Assembly (NCBI GenBank): GCA_964501105.1
Contig: CAZCRG010000060.1
Coordinates: 1 to 10,369, forward strand
DNA: 10,369 nucleotides
Origin: BMS3B sp964501105
GTDB lineage: Archaea; Hydrothermarchaeota; Hydrothermarchaeia; Hydrothermarchaeales; BMS3B
Direction of reading: 5' to 3'
A program made the position numbers and the translations under genes. Below, in pieces: positions 1 to 5,916 of this stretch; the stretch's first letter is position 1; each line of letters begins with the position of its first letter. The notes under the pieces were generated by a model. That model had not been told where the DNA came from and did no database searches. It saw nothing but the letters and a program-made list of their open reading frames with translations.

Positions 1-1
1 C

Positions 2-580
2 CCTGAGCCTGTATTCAAAAGCAACATATCCATTGAAGAGGCATTCCTCAAGAGAAGGTCTATAAGGGATTATAAAGAGGAATCTCTTTCCCTTGCTGAA
101 GTCTCACAGCTTCTCTGGGCTGCCCAGGGGATTACAGACCCTCGAGGCTTTAGAACTGCTCCTTCTGCAGGTGCCCTTTATCCTCTGGAGATTTATTTGG
201 TGGCAGGAAATATTTCCCAGCTTGAGCAGGGTGTTTACAGATATCTGCCCGAAGAGCACAGTCTACTAAAGGTTGGTGAAGGGGACAGGAGAGCAAAGCT
301 AAGTAATGTTGCTCTCAGGCAGGGCAGTATTAGAAAAGCTGCCGCAGTTATAGTAATTTCTGCAGTTTATGAAAGAACTACTTCAAAATATGGGGAGAGG
401 GGAATTAGATATGTGCACATAGAAGTTGGGCATGCTGCTCAGAATGTTTATCTTCAAGCAGTGTCGCTGAACCTTGGAACAGTGTTTGTAGGGGCCTTTG
501 ATGACAGTGAAGTAAAGAGGATTCTGAATATGAAGGAAGAAGAACATCCTTTAAGCCTGATGCCGGTGGGAAAGATATAG
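2..580 (+). CDS. Nitroreductase / SagB-type FMN oxidoreductase, 3' part
   Basis: The open frame enters from the left edge and ends at TAG 578-580, leaving about 192 residues. Near its visible N-terminus it has the FMN-phosphate type motif RRSIRDYKEE. After that come SAGALYPLEIYLV (about residues 54-66) and, near the C-terminus, the segment HIEVGHAAQNVYLQAVSLNLG, followed by an ending in LMPVGK. This order is typical of the SagB/ThcOx branch of the nitroreductase superfamily, which binds FMN and carries out NAD(P)H-linked or dehydrogenase redox chemistry. A TTG at 197 could serve as a start codon, but it is not the real start because the FMN motif and the SAGALYP segment lie upstream in the same frame. 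The physiological substrate cannot be read from the sequence. The true start is outside the window. Confidence 0.85.
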   Translation, partial: PEPVFKSNISIEEAFLKRRSIRDYKEESLSLAEVSQLLWAAQGITDPRGFRTAPSAGALYPLEIYLVAGNISQLEQGVYRYLPEEHSLLKVGEGDRRAKLSNVALRQGSIRKAAAVIVISAVYERTTSKYGERGIRYVHIEVGHAAQNVYLQAVSLNLGTVFVGAFDDSEVKRILNMKEEEHPLSLMPVGKI

Positions 581-629
581 AGTGGGACTCTATTTCCAGG
601 AGATACCCTCAGCACTGATGCAATCCCAA

Positions 630-639
630 AATTTTTATT
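630..639 (+). promoter_or_regulatory. Box A (TATA) of the moeA-like gene
   Basis: The A/T-rich element AATTTTTATT is centred about 26 bases before the ATG at 661. That is the spacing expected for an archaeal TATA box driving a leaderless transcript. No Shine-Dalgarno sequence precedes the ATG, which agrees with leaderless initiation. This is inferred from position and composition only. Confidence 0.5.
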
Positions 640-660
640 CTTATTCTTCAAAGTAATTCC

Positions 661-2646
661 ATGGAAATTAAAGAGTTTCATTCTGTAGTAAGTATTGAAG
701 AAGCAAGAGAGAAACTTTTTTCTCACTATAAGCCTGAACCTGAAGTTGAGAAGGTACCCCTTGCTGAAGCACTCTACAGAGTTGCCGCTGAGCATATAAT
801 AGCGCCAATAGATGTGCCCCCCTTTGACAGAGCCAGTATGGACGGCTATGCAGTGCTTGCCAGAGATACTTTTTATGCCGATGAGGAGAATCCTGTGGAG
901 CTGGAGGTTAAAGGCTATATAAAAGCTGGAGATGACAGGAAATTTGAGATTTCTCAGGGAGAAGCAGTTGGAATAGCCACAGGTGCACCCATGCCCAAGG
1001 GAGCCAACGCTGTGGTTATGGTGGAGTACACCCACAGCGAGGACAGTAAGGTTAAGATTTACAAGCCTGTGGCTCCGGGGGAGAATGTTATGGCAGCTGG
1101 CAGTGATATTATGAGGGGGGAAACTGTCGTAAGGAAGGGTACTGTGCTCTCGCCAAGAGAAACGGGAGTTCTTGCAGCTCTTGGAATTAAAGAAGTAAAG
1201 GTATACAGAAAGCCAAAGGTAGCAATTCTATCAACAGGGAATGAGATAATAGCACCTGGCAAGAATCTCACCTTTGGCAAGATTTATGATGTAAACTCAA
1301 GAGCTATTGCAGACAGCGTAGTAGAAAATGGAGGAGAACCCCATTTTGAAGGTATAGTTGAAGACAATCAGGAGTTACTTCAGAAGAAGCTTTTAGAGCT
1401 CGTTTCAAGCGACTACGACATTATTGTTACCTCTGGCGGAACTTCTGCTGGGGCAGGAGATCTGAGCTACAGAGTTATTGATGAGCTTGGAGAACCCGGA
1501 ATTTTGGTTCACGGAGTTGCAATTAAGCCCGGAAAACCCACTATAATAGGCGTTGCAAGAGGCAAGCCCATTTTTGGCTTACCAGGCTACCCAACTTCTG
1601 CCATGATTATTTTTGATGTTTTTGTTGCCCCACTGATTAGAGCACTTGCTGGCCTGCCTGAAAAGGAGAGAGCTTCTATAACTGCAAGAGCCTCAATGAA
1701 GATGTTCTCTGCAAAAGGGAGGTATGAGTACAAGCTGGTTAATCTTGTTAAGGCAAGTGATGGAAGCTTCTCAGCCTACCCTGTGCTCACAGGCTCTGGA
1801 GCAATAACAACTCTTGCAGAGGCTGATGGCTATATTGAGGTGCCGGAGAATGTGGAGATGCTTTCAGAGGGCGAAGAGGTAAAGGTTACACTTCTGAGTA
1901 GAGCCATAAGGCCAGCTGACCTGACAATTATTGGAAGCCACTGTATTGGAGTCGACCTGCTTTTAAATATTATCAATCGCCATACTCCAGTGCAGGCTAA
2001 AATTATCAATGTGGGAAGCTCTGGAGGTCTAAATGCTGTCAAGAGGGGAGAGAGCGACCTCTCTGGCACACACCTGATAGACGAGAAGACAGGCGAGTAC
2101 AATATACCCTTCCTCAAGAGGTTAAGGATAGATGACAGGGCCTACCTTGTGAGGGGTTACGACAGGGAGCAGGGCTTTGTAGTGGCAAAGGGCAATCCCA
2201 AGGGGATTAAAGGTATTGAGGACCTTCTTAGAGAGGATATAAGTATAGTGAACAGAAATGCAGGCTCAGGTACAAGAGTACTTCTCGATCTGGAGCTTTC
2301 AAAGCTTGCAGACAGGGAAAATAAGCCTCTTAGAGAACTTGTAAAGAGAATAAAGGGCTACGAGATTGAAGCCAAGTCTCACAGTGCTGTGGCTGCTGCA
2401 GTGGCTTACGGCAGAGCAGATGTTGGTCTTGCTATAAAGACTGTGGCTGAGCAGTATGAACTTGACTTTATTCCCCTTAAAGAGGAGAAGTACGACTTCG
2501 CCATACCCAGGGAGAAGTTTGAGAAAAAGGAAGTCCAGACCTTCATAGAATTTCTGGGAAGTGAAGAGTTCAAAAATGAGCTCAAGAAAACCCCTGGTTT
2601 GAAACCAAACCCTGAAACTGGAAAGGTTATATACTCTCCAGAATAA
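661..2646 (+). CDS. moeA: Molybdopterin molybdenumtransferase MoeA fused to a PBP-like substrate-binding domain
   Basis: This 661-residue protein has two parts. Residues 1 to about 415 are a full MoeA, the enzyme that inserts molybdate into adenylylated molybdopterin in the cytoplasm. The MoeA signatures are DVPPFDRASMDGYAV (51-65), the MoCF-type SGGTSAGAGD (258-267) and LPGYPTSA (307-314). Residues from about 421 to 640 form a periplasmic-binding-protein-like domain (PF12727 type, often annotated 'LysR substrate binding'), with IIGSHCIGVDLL, NVGSSGGLNAVKRGESDL and NRNAGSGTRVLLDLEL. There is no helix-turn-helix and no signal peptide, so the second domain is a cytosolic ligand sensor or carrier, perhaps for molybdate or tungstate (inference). 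Such fusions are known in archaea. The ATG at 661 is preceded by a box A at the right distance. A separate promoter for the next gene lies in its last codons. Confidence 0.92.
   Translation: MEIKEFHSVVSIEEAREKLFSHYKPEPEVEKVPLAEALYRVAAEHIIAPIDVPPFDRASMDGYAVLARDTFYADEENPVELEVKGYIKAGDDRKFEISQGEAVGIATGAPMPKGANAVVMVEYTHSEDSKVKIYKPVAPGENVMAAGSDIMRGETVVRKGTVLSPRETGVLAALGIKEVKVYRKPKVAILSTGNEIIAPGKNLTFGKIYDVNSRAIADSVVENGGEPHFEGIVEDNQELLQKKLLELVSSDYDIIVTSGGTSAGAGDLSYRVIDELGEPGILVHGVAIKPGKPTIIGVARGKPIFGLPGYPTSAMIIFDVFVAPLIRALAGLPEKERASITARASMKMFSAKGRYEYKLVNLVKASDGSFSAYPVLTGSGAITTLAEADGYIEVPENVEMLSEGEEVKVTLLSRAIRPADLTIIGSHCIGVDLLLNIINRHTPVQAKIINVGSSGGLNAVKRGESDLSGTHLIDEKTGEYNIPFLKRLRIDDRAYLVRGYDREQGFVVAKGNPKGIKGIEDLLREDISIVNRNAGSGTRVLLDLELSKLADRENKPLRELVKRIKGYEIEAKSHSAVAAAVAYGRADVGLAIKTVAEQYELDFIPLKEEKYDFAIPREKFEKKEVQTFIEFLGSEEFKNELKKTPGLKPNPETGKVIYSPE
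2627..2634 (+). promoter_or_regulatory. Box A of the usp gene, inside the moeA 3' end
   Basis: TTATATAC lies inside the last codons of the moeA-like gene, centred about 26 bases before the ATG at 2656. No Shine-Dalgarno motif is present between the two genes. The position suggests a leaderless internal promoter, so the universal stress protein could be expressed independently of moeA although the genes are only 9 bases apart. Confidence 0.45.
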
Positions 2647-2655
2647 AGTAGTATC

Positions 2656-3069
2656 ATGTATAAGAGTATTCTCGTGGCTACTGACGGGAGCTATCACTCA
2701 AAGGCTGCTGAAGACAGGGCAATTGAGCTCTCACTGAGCTACTCTTCAAAGCTTGCTTCAGTTTTTGTGGTTGATAGCCAGAGGTTCCAGTGGGCAGAAG
2801 AGCTTATTCATGAAGTCTACAGCAAGGTTAAAAAAGAAGGGGAAGAGGTACTCAGGAGTTTCAGGGAAAAGGCAGCAAAGCAGGGCTTGGAAGTTGAGGT
2901 TATTCTGGCAGAAGGACACCCAGCCTCTGAAATTGTCAAGCTTTCTGAGAGGTACGACTTGATAGTTATGGGTTCAAGAGGCTATGGTGCTGAAGAGGTA
3001 ACCCTGGGCAGTGTTGCTCAGAGGGTTGTCAGAAAGGCAAAGTGCGACGTGCTTGTGGTGAAGGGGTAA
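2656..3069 (+). CDS. Universal stress protein (UspA family)
   Basis: This 137-residue single-domain protein has the usual UspA length. It begins MYKSILVATDGSYHSKAAE, with the first beta strand and the conserved Asp of the nucleotide site. It ends with VMGSRGYGAEEVTLGSVAQR and CDVLVVKG, the phosphate-binding loop and last strand. In ATP-binding members such as MJ0577 the loop reads G-x2-G-x9-G-[ST]. Here the second spacing is 8 residues, so nucleotide binding is likely but slightly altered. Members are small cytoplasmic homodimers linked to stress survival, and the specific role is unknown. The gene starts 9 bases after moeA and may have its own leaderless promoter. Downstream it converges with the PIN gene. 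Confidence 0.92.
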   Translation: MYKSILVATDGSYHSKAAEDRAIELSLSYSSKLASVFVVDSQRFQWAEELIHEVYSKVKKEGEEVLRSFREKAAKQGLEVEVILAEGHPASEIVKLSERYDLIVMGSRGYGAEEVTLGSVAQRVVRKAKCDVLVVKG

Positions 3070-3087
3070 GAGATTCATTGTATTTGC

Positions 3088-3102
3088 AAAAACTATAAAA
3101 AA
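3088..3102 (-). terminator. Oligo-T terminator after the PIN gene
   Basis: On the - strand, T runs of five (3092-3088) and six (3102-3097) follow the stop of the PIN gene at 3110 within 22 bases. Archaeal RNA polymerase terminates at such U-rich tracts without needing a hairpin. The 40-base gap between the two convergent genes probably terminates both transcripts, although the + strand side has only a weak TTTT. Confidence 0.4.
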
Positions 3103-3109
3103 TCTTTTA

Positions 3110-3754
3110 TTAGCCTCTTATCAGTTGAATTGCCTTCTTTGGTTTTATCACTTCCATATTATAAACTTCCCTTAGCCTTTTTCCAAGTCTTAAAAGGTCA
3201 GAATCCAGAGTTACAAAATAATTAGCATTATGGAATATAGACGTAGTCAGAAGAATTGCATCCTGAGTACTGAGCTCAGGATTTAAAAATATAAGAGAAG
3301 AATACACCTCATAATAATCTGGAGCATCCGAAGGGCTTATTGTAGGTATTATCTCTATCCTGCCACCAGACATTAGAATATCAAAACCCTCCATGGTATG
3401 CTCATATATCCTCTTGGAAAGCTCTTCCCTGAAGCTCACATCCTTCGTTACCCTTTTAGACATCCACCTCGAAATTGGAATTCCTTTAACAAAAAGAATA
3501 ACACTTCTTACCTCATCCCTGATACCAGAAAAAATCTCATCTGTGGAAAGCTCAGTTATATTAAAAATATACTCTCCTTCGTCTGAATTTAAAACAGTAT
3601 TTACAAAATTAACAGAGGGCTCATACCTGCGCCTGTAGACATTTCCAAACTCTTCAGTAAGACTGAACTCTTCAATTAGATAGTTAATTATCTTCTCACT
3701 CATCAGCCAATGAACAATCAAATTTGTATCTATAATCCCCAACTTCATTTTCAT
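3110..3754 (-). CDS. PIN-domain protein (putative ribonuclease)
   Basis: The protein has 214 residues. The N-terminus LGIIDTNLIVHWL puts the first acidic residue at D9. TEL supplies a candidate E68. STQDAILLTTSIF gives D165 and VTLDSDLL gives D184/D186. This spacing matches the acidic metal-binding quartet of PIN nucleases, which cleave RNA with Mg or Mn ions. The protein is longer than a typical VapC (about 130-140 residues) because of an extra stretch at roughly residues 75-150. The gene lies 2 bases downstream of a 44-codon basic gene, so the two are almost certainly co-transcribed. No recognisable VapB antitoxin is present. It could be a toxin, a ribosome/RNA-processing PIN protein, or a solitary nuclease. 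An alternative start two codons in (M3, 3748) is possible. Confidence 0.7.
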   Translation of the reverse strand: MKMKLGIIDTNLIVHWLMSEKIINYLIEEFSLTEEFGNVYRRRYEPSVNFVNTVLNSDEGEYIFNITELSTDEIFSGIRDEVRSVILFVKGIPISRWMSKRVTKDVSFREELSKRIYEHTMEGFDILMSGGRIEIIPTISPSDAPDYYEVYSSLIFLNPELSTQDAILLTTSIFHNANYFVTLDSDLLRLGKRLREVYNMEVIKPKKAIQLIRG

Positions 3755-3756
3755 CC

Positions 3757-3891
3757 TTACTTCTTCTTTTTCTTCTTGAGAGACCAGAGTCCCTTTATCT
3801 GTCCGGCCTTCCCATATTTTGTCGTTCTAACCCTCACCTCGTAGTACTTCCCTGTAACAGGATTATAGATCCTCTTCTTCCTTTCAGCCAT
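3757..3891 (-). CDS. Small lysine/arginine-rich conserved-looking protein (44 aa)
   Basis: This 44-codon gene runs from ATG at 3891 to TAA at 3757. The protein opens MAERKKRIYNPVTGKYYEVR and ends in LWSLKKKKKK. It is strongly basic, with one tryptophan and a Tyr/Gly-rich centre containing TTKYGKAGQIKG. A good ribosome-binding site, AGGTGA, lies 5 bases before the ATG, which supports real translation. It precedes the PIN gene by 2 bases and follows tRNA-Trp on the same strand. I recall similar short 'YNPVTGKYY...GLW' proteins in other archaea but know no assigned function. The composition suggests binding to RNA or the ribosome. A VapB-like antitoxin role is suggested by gene order only, and the charge pattern is not typical of one. 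Confidence 0.7.
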   Translation of the reverse strand: MAERKKRIYNPVTGKYYEVRVRTTKYGKAGQIKGLWSLKKKKKK

Positions 3892-3896
3892 TCAAT

Positions 3897-3902
3897 TCAC
3901 CT
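3897..3902 (-). promoter_or_regulatory. Shine-Dalgarno site of the 44-aa gene
   Basis: Read on the - strand, AGGTGA stands 5 bases before the ATG at 3891 and matches the anti-SD end of archaeal 16S rRNA. A possible box A, TTTTTTAAGG (about 3936-3927), lies further upstream. Together they suggest a transcript with a short leader, unlike the leaderless genes nearby. Together with the codon structure, the site is the main evidence that this short frame is a gene. Confidence 0.55.
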
Positions 3903-3966
3903 TAAGTATACATTGAATCCCAACACCTTAAAAAATTCCCTAACTTTACGTTATAAAATAAATGAG

Positions 3967-4057
3967 TGGGGACGCCGGGACTCGAACCCAGGTCAGCGGG
4001 TTTCTCTCGAAGAGAATCGTCTGGAGCCCGCCATGATAGCCGCTACACCACGTCCCC
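3967..4057 (-). tRNA. tRNA-Trp (CCA) with a 19-base intron
   Basis: On the - strand the acceptor strands GGGGACG and CGTCCCC pair perfectly and are followed by discriminator A73 (3967). No CCA is encoded. The D arm is GTGTAGCGGCTATCAT. The anticodon stem GCGGG/CCCGC (4031-4027 with 4000-3996) encloses CTCCAG and, after removal of an intron, A38. This makes a seven-base loop CTCCAGA with anticodon CCA at 4024-4022. The variable loop is TGAC and the T arm is CTGGG-TTCGAGT-CCCGG. The mature molecule is 72 bases without CCA. A73 and CCA both fit tryptophan. A serine or leucine tRNA with a long variable arm is excluded because the extra bases lie inside the anticodon stem. Confidence 0.93.
4002..4020 (-). 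other. tRNA-Trp intron, bulge-helix-bulge type
   Basis: The intron sits at the canonical 37/38 position. The precursor folds as follows: anticodon stem, 3' bulge AAA (4003-4001), four-position central helix CTCC/AGAG (4026-4023 with 4007-4004, one C-A mismatch), 5' bulge AGA (4022-4020), inner helix CGA/TCG (4019-4017 with 4010-4008) and a six-base loop. Cutting after the second base of each bulge gives exactly 19 bases. Archaeal tRNA-splicing endonuclease recognises this shape. A competing six-base-pair hairpin, TTCTCT/AGAGAA, is also possible. The intron is too short to hold box C/D guide elements. Confidence 0.85.
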
Positions 4058-4088
4058 TTGGTGGGGTATAGAAGAGCTATGCCTTACC

Positions 4089-4097
4089 TTAATAAAC
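4089..4097 (-). promoter_or_regulatory. Box A of tRNA-Trp
   Basis: On the - strand, TGTTTATTAAGG carries the TATA-like core TTTATTAAG 32 to 40 bases before the 5' end of the tRNA at 4057. Transcription would then begin several bases before the mature end, leaving a short leader for RNase P to remove. Position and composition are the only evidence. Confidence 0.45.
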
Positions 4098-4125
4098 ATT
4101 TTTTGAATTATGACTCTGGTTAAGG

Positions 4126-4139
4126 CTTTAAGTTTAAAT
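4126..4139 (+). promoter_or_regulatory. Box A of the DUF424 gene
   Basis: CTTTAAGTTTAAAT is the only strong TATA-like element before this gene. Its TTTAAG core lies only about 13 bases before the ATG at 4142 but about 25 bases before the second in-frame ATG at 4154. The usual archaeal spacing therefore favours leaderless translation from 4154. The element is divergent from the tRNA-Trp promoter, with the two box A cores about 35 bases apart. Confidence 0.4.
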
Positions 4140-4141
4140 CA

Positions 4142-4438
4142 ATGAAGTTCTACATGAAAATCTACAGAGTAGAGAAAGAAGTCCTTGTTGCAGTGTGCGA
4201 TGAGAATCTCCAGGACAAAGTCTTTGAGGAGGGTGAGGTGAGGCTGGAGATAACCAGGGAATTTTATGGCAGCGAGCTTTACACAAGAGGTGAGGTGATA
4301 GTGGCTCTGAGAAGAGCAACCATCGCTAATCTCTCTGGGGAGGAGGCAGTGGCCATAGGCATGGAAGAAGGCTTAATTGATAAGGAAAATGTTCTGAAAG
4401 TCAAGGGAGTACCCCACGCCCAGTACGCAAGGATTTAA
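4142..4438 (+). CDS. DUF424 family protein
   Basis: The frame codes for 98 residues, or 94 from the second ATG at 4154, which better fits the promoter and the family's usual start near IYR. It belongs to the archaeal DUF424 family. The recognisable blocks are KIYRVEKEVLVAVCDENL, REFYGSELY, RRATIANLSGEEAVAIGMEEGLI and the C-terminal GVPHAQYARI. The function of the family is unknown. It is small, cytoplasmic, and shows no signal peptide or membrane segment. The gene diverges from tRNA-Trp and converges on herA. Its stop codon TAA (4436-4438) overlaps the herA stop within TTAA, so the two mRNAs must overlap at their 3' ends. Confidence 0.85.
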   Translation: MKFYMKIYRVEKEVLVAVCDENLQDKVFEEGEVRLEITREFYGSELYTRGEVIVALRRATIANLSGEEAVAIGMEEGLIDKENVLKVKGVPHAQYARI

Positions 4439-5916
4439 TCCATGCCCTCATAGAGTTCCTCAACCTCTTTCGCCTGCTTCTCCACCTCAGCCCTGAGCCT
4501 CTCGTCCATGGCCTTCCATTCTTCAACTATCTCGGGGTCGCCCCCTGTTATTTTACCCTCAAACCTATCTATTTTCACCAGGGCAGGGACTTTTACCATC
4601 AGCCCCAGTACAACAGCCTCGCCCACATTCAGAGAGCTGAGCTGCGCTATAAGGTCGTCGCTCAGCCTCTCACTGGCCTGCTGAACATGTCTCTGGTCAC
4701 TGGGTTCAACAAGGCGCATAATTATACTGTTATTGGCCTGGGAGAGAGAATTGGAATCAAGAGTTTTGGGACGCTGGCTCACAAGGCAGAGTCCAACGCC
4801 AAACTTTCTGCCCTCTCTTGCCACTCTCTCAATCCAGTACTTTGACAGAGTTGGTCTGTAGGCAGGGGCAAGAAGGTGGGCCTCCTCGAGAATGCAGAAG
4901 GCAGGTGCTATTTTTCTGCTCTTTCTCAGATAAAGAAGCTTTCTCAGCACATGGCTCACTATAACATCAGCATAGTCCTCATCAACACTTCCAAGGTCAA
5001 TAACATTGGCTTTGCCAAGCTCCAGCTGACTGAGAATATCTCCAGCATAGGCATCCACCAGTCCACTGTACTTATACTCAAAATCCTCCACCTTATTTAT
5101 CACGCCAACAATGGCACTCTTCTCACTCTGAGTAAACTTCTCCTCAGAGTCCTGAATCTCCTCGAGAGCTTTAATAACCTCCTTTATGAAATCTTTCCCG
5201 CCTTTGCTTATTCTCTCCATAGCCACATGGTAAGCCTTCCTCAGATACCTCTCCTGAAGATGAGCCTCCCTGCCAATATCCACAAGAATCTTAAACTCTT
5301 CAGGAGAGAGATAGACAGGATTAAGCCTCGGCTCTATTCTATTTACACCTCCACTGAACTCAGCATCAGTGTACTCAGAGTGCATATCAAAAATTAATGG
5401 CATTCCCCTGAGCTTCAGAATTCCATCAATAATAATACTGACTGTATTTGACTTTCCAGCACCAGTTATGGCAAGAATAGCAAGGTGCCTTGTTATCATT
5501 TTTGAGGCATCCACTCTAACCTCGACCTCAGGGTTTGATAGCAGGGTGCCCAGGCGAATATTCCCATGGGAAAAAATCTTCCTCAGTGTTTCAGTATCAG
5601 CCCTCTTAACTCTTGTGCCTGGAGGGGGTGGAATCTTGGGAATCTCAAGCCTCTCAATATCACCGAGAAGCTTAACCCTACCTCTTACATACTGCTCCTC
5701 CATACCCTCAAATCTTAAAATTCTCTCCACCACCTCGGGATCAATAATATCGCTGGTAATGGAGGGACTTCCCCTGACTATCCCCTCAGTCATGCCCAGA
5801 ATCTTCATGCCATCATACTCAAGCACCACATACTCGCCCATGCCAGGCATTTCCTTGGAGATAAATACTGCACTATCAGGACTGCTCTCACCTATACAAA
5901 CACCAATCACACTCAT
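4435..5916 (-). CDS. herA: HerA DNA translocase/helicase
   Basis: This 493-residue hexameric ATPase of the HerA/FtsK superfamily works with NurA in resecting DNA double-strand ends in archaea. Residues 1 to about 135 form the N-terminal HAS-like barrel. The Walker A motif is ITGAGKSNT (150-158, K155). FDMHSEYTD (176-184) follows. Walker B is FCILEEAHLL (340-349, E344/E345). The sensor and arginine-finger region contains VSQRPKTLDSN (379-389) and RLVEPSDQRHVQQ (401-413). The length fits archaeal HerA. The C-terminus is a charged helix that could be a coiled coil. The gene begins inside the end of nurA with an ATGA overlap, so translation is coupled and a stoichiometric complex is likely. mre11 and rad50, often found in the same cluster, are not in the window. 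Confidence 0.95.
   Translation of the reverse strand: MSVIGVCIGESSPDSAVFISKEMPGMGEYVVLEYDGMKILGMTEGIVRGSPSITSDIIDPEVVERILRFEGMEEQYVRGRVKLLGDIERLEIPKIPPPPGTRVKRADTETLRKIFSHGNIRLGTLLSNPEVEVRVDASKMITRHLAILAITGAGKSNTVSIIIDGILKLRGMPLIFDMHSEYTDAEFSGGVNRIEPRLNPVYLSPEEFKILVDIGREAHLQERYLRKAYHVAMERISKGGKDFIKEVIKALEEIQDSEEKFTQSEKSAIVGVINKVEDFEYKYSGLVDAYAGDILSQLELGKANVIDLGSVDEDYADVIVSHVLRKLLYLRKSRKIAPAFCILEEAHLLAPAYRPTLSKYWIERVAREGRKFGVGLCLVSQRPKTLDSNSLSQANNSIIMRLVEPSDQRHVQQASERLSDDLIAQLSSLNVGEAVVLGLMVKVPALVKIDRFEGKITGGDPEIVEEWKAMDERLRAEVEKQAKEVEELYEGMD

Noticed and set aside
454..1035. 193-codon open frame on the - strand
   Set aside because: It lies antisense to the nitroreductase end and to the N-terminal part of the moeA-like gene, both of which have clear family motifs. 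Its translation shows no recognisable domain.
1921..2580. LysR-type transcription factor fused to MoeA
   Set aside because: Only the ligand-binding domain is present. There is no helix-turn-helix in the 661 residues, so DNA binding is not supported.
4002..4020. Box C/D guide RNA in the tRNA-Trp intron
   Set aside because: Nineteen bases cannot hold C, D, C' and D' boxes with guides, and no TGATGA/CTGA pair is present.
3967..4057. Serine or leucine tRNA with a long variable arm
   Set aside because: The extra bases fall between position 37 and the 3' half of the anticodon stem, not between the anticodon stem and the T arm, and they form a bulge-helix-bulge. The true variable loop is four bases.
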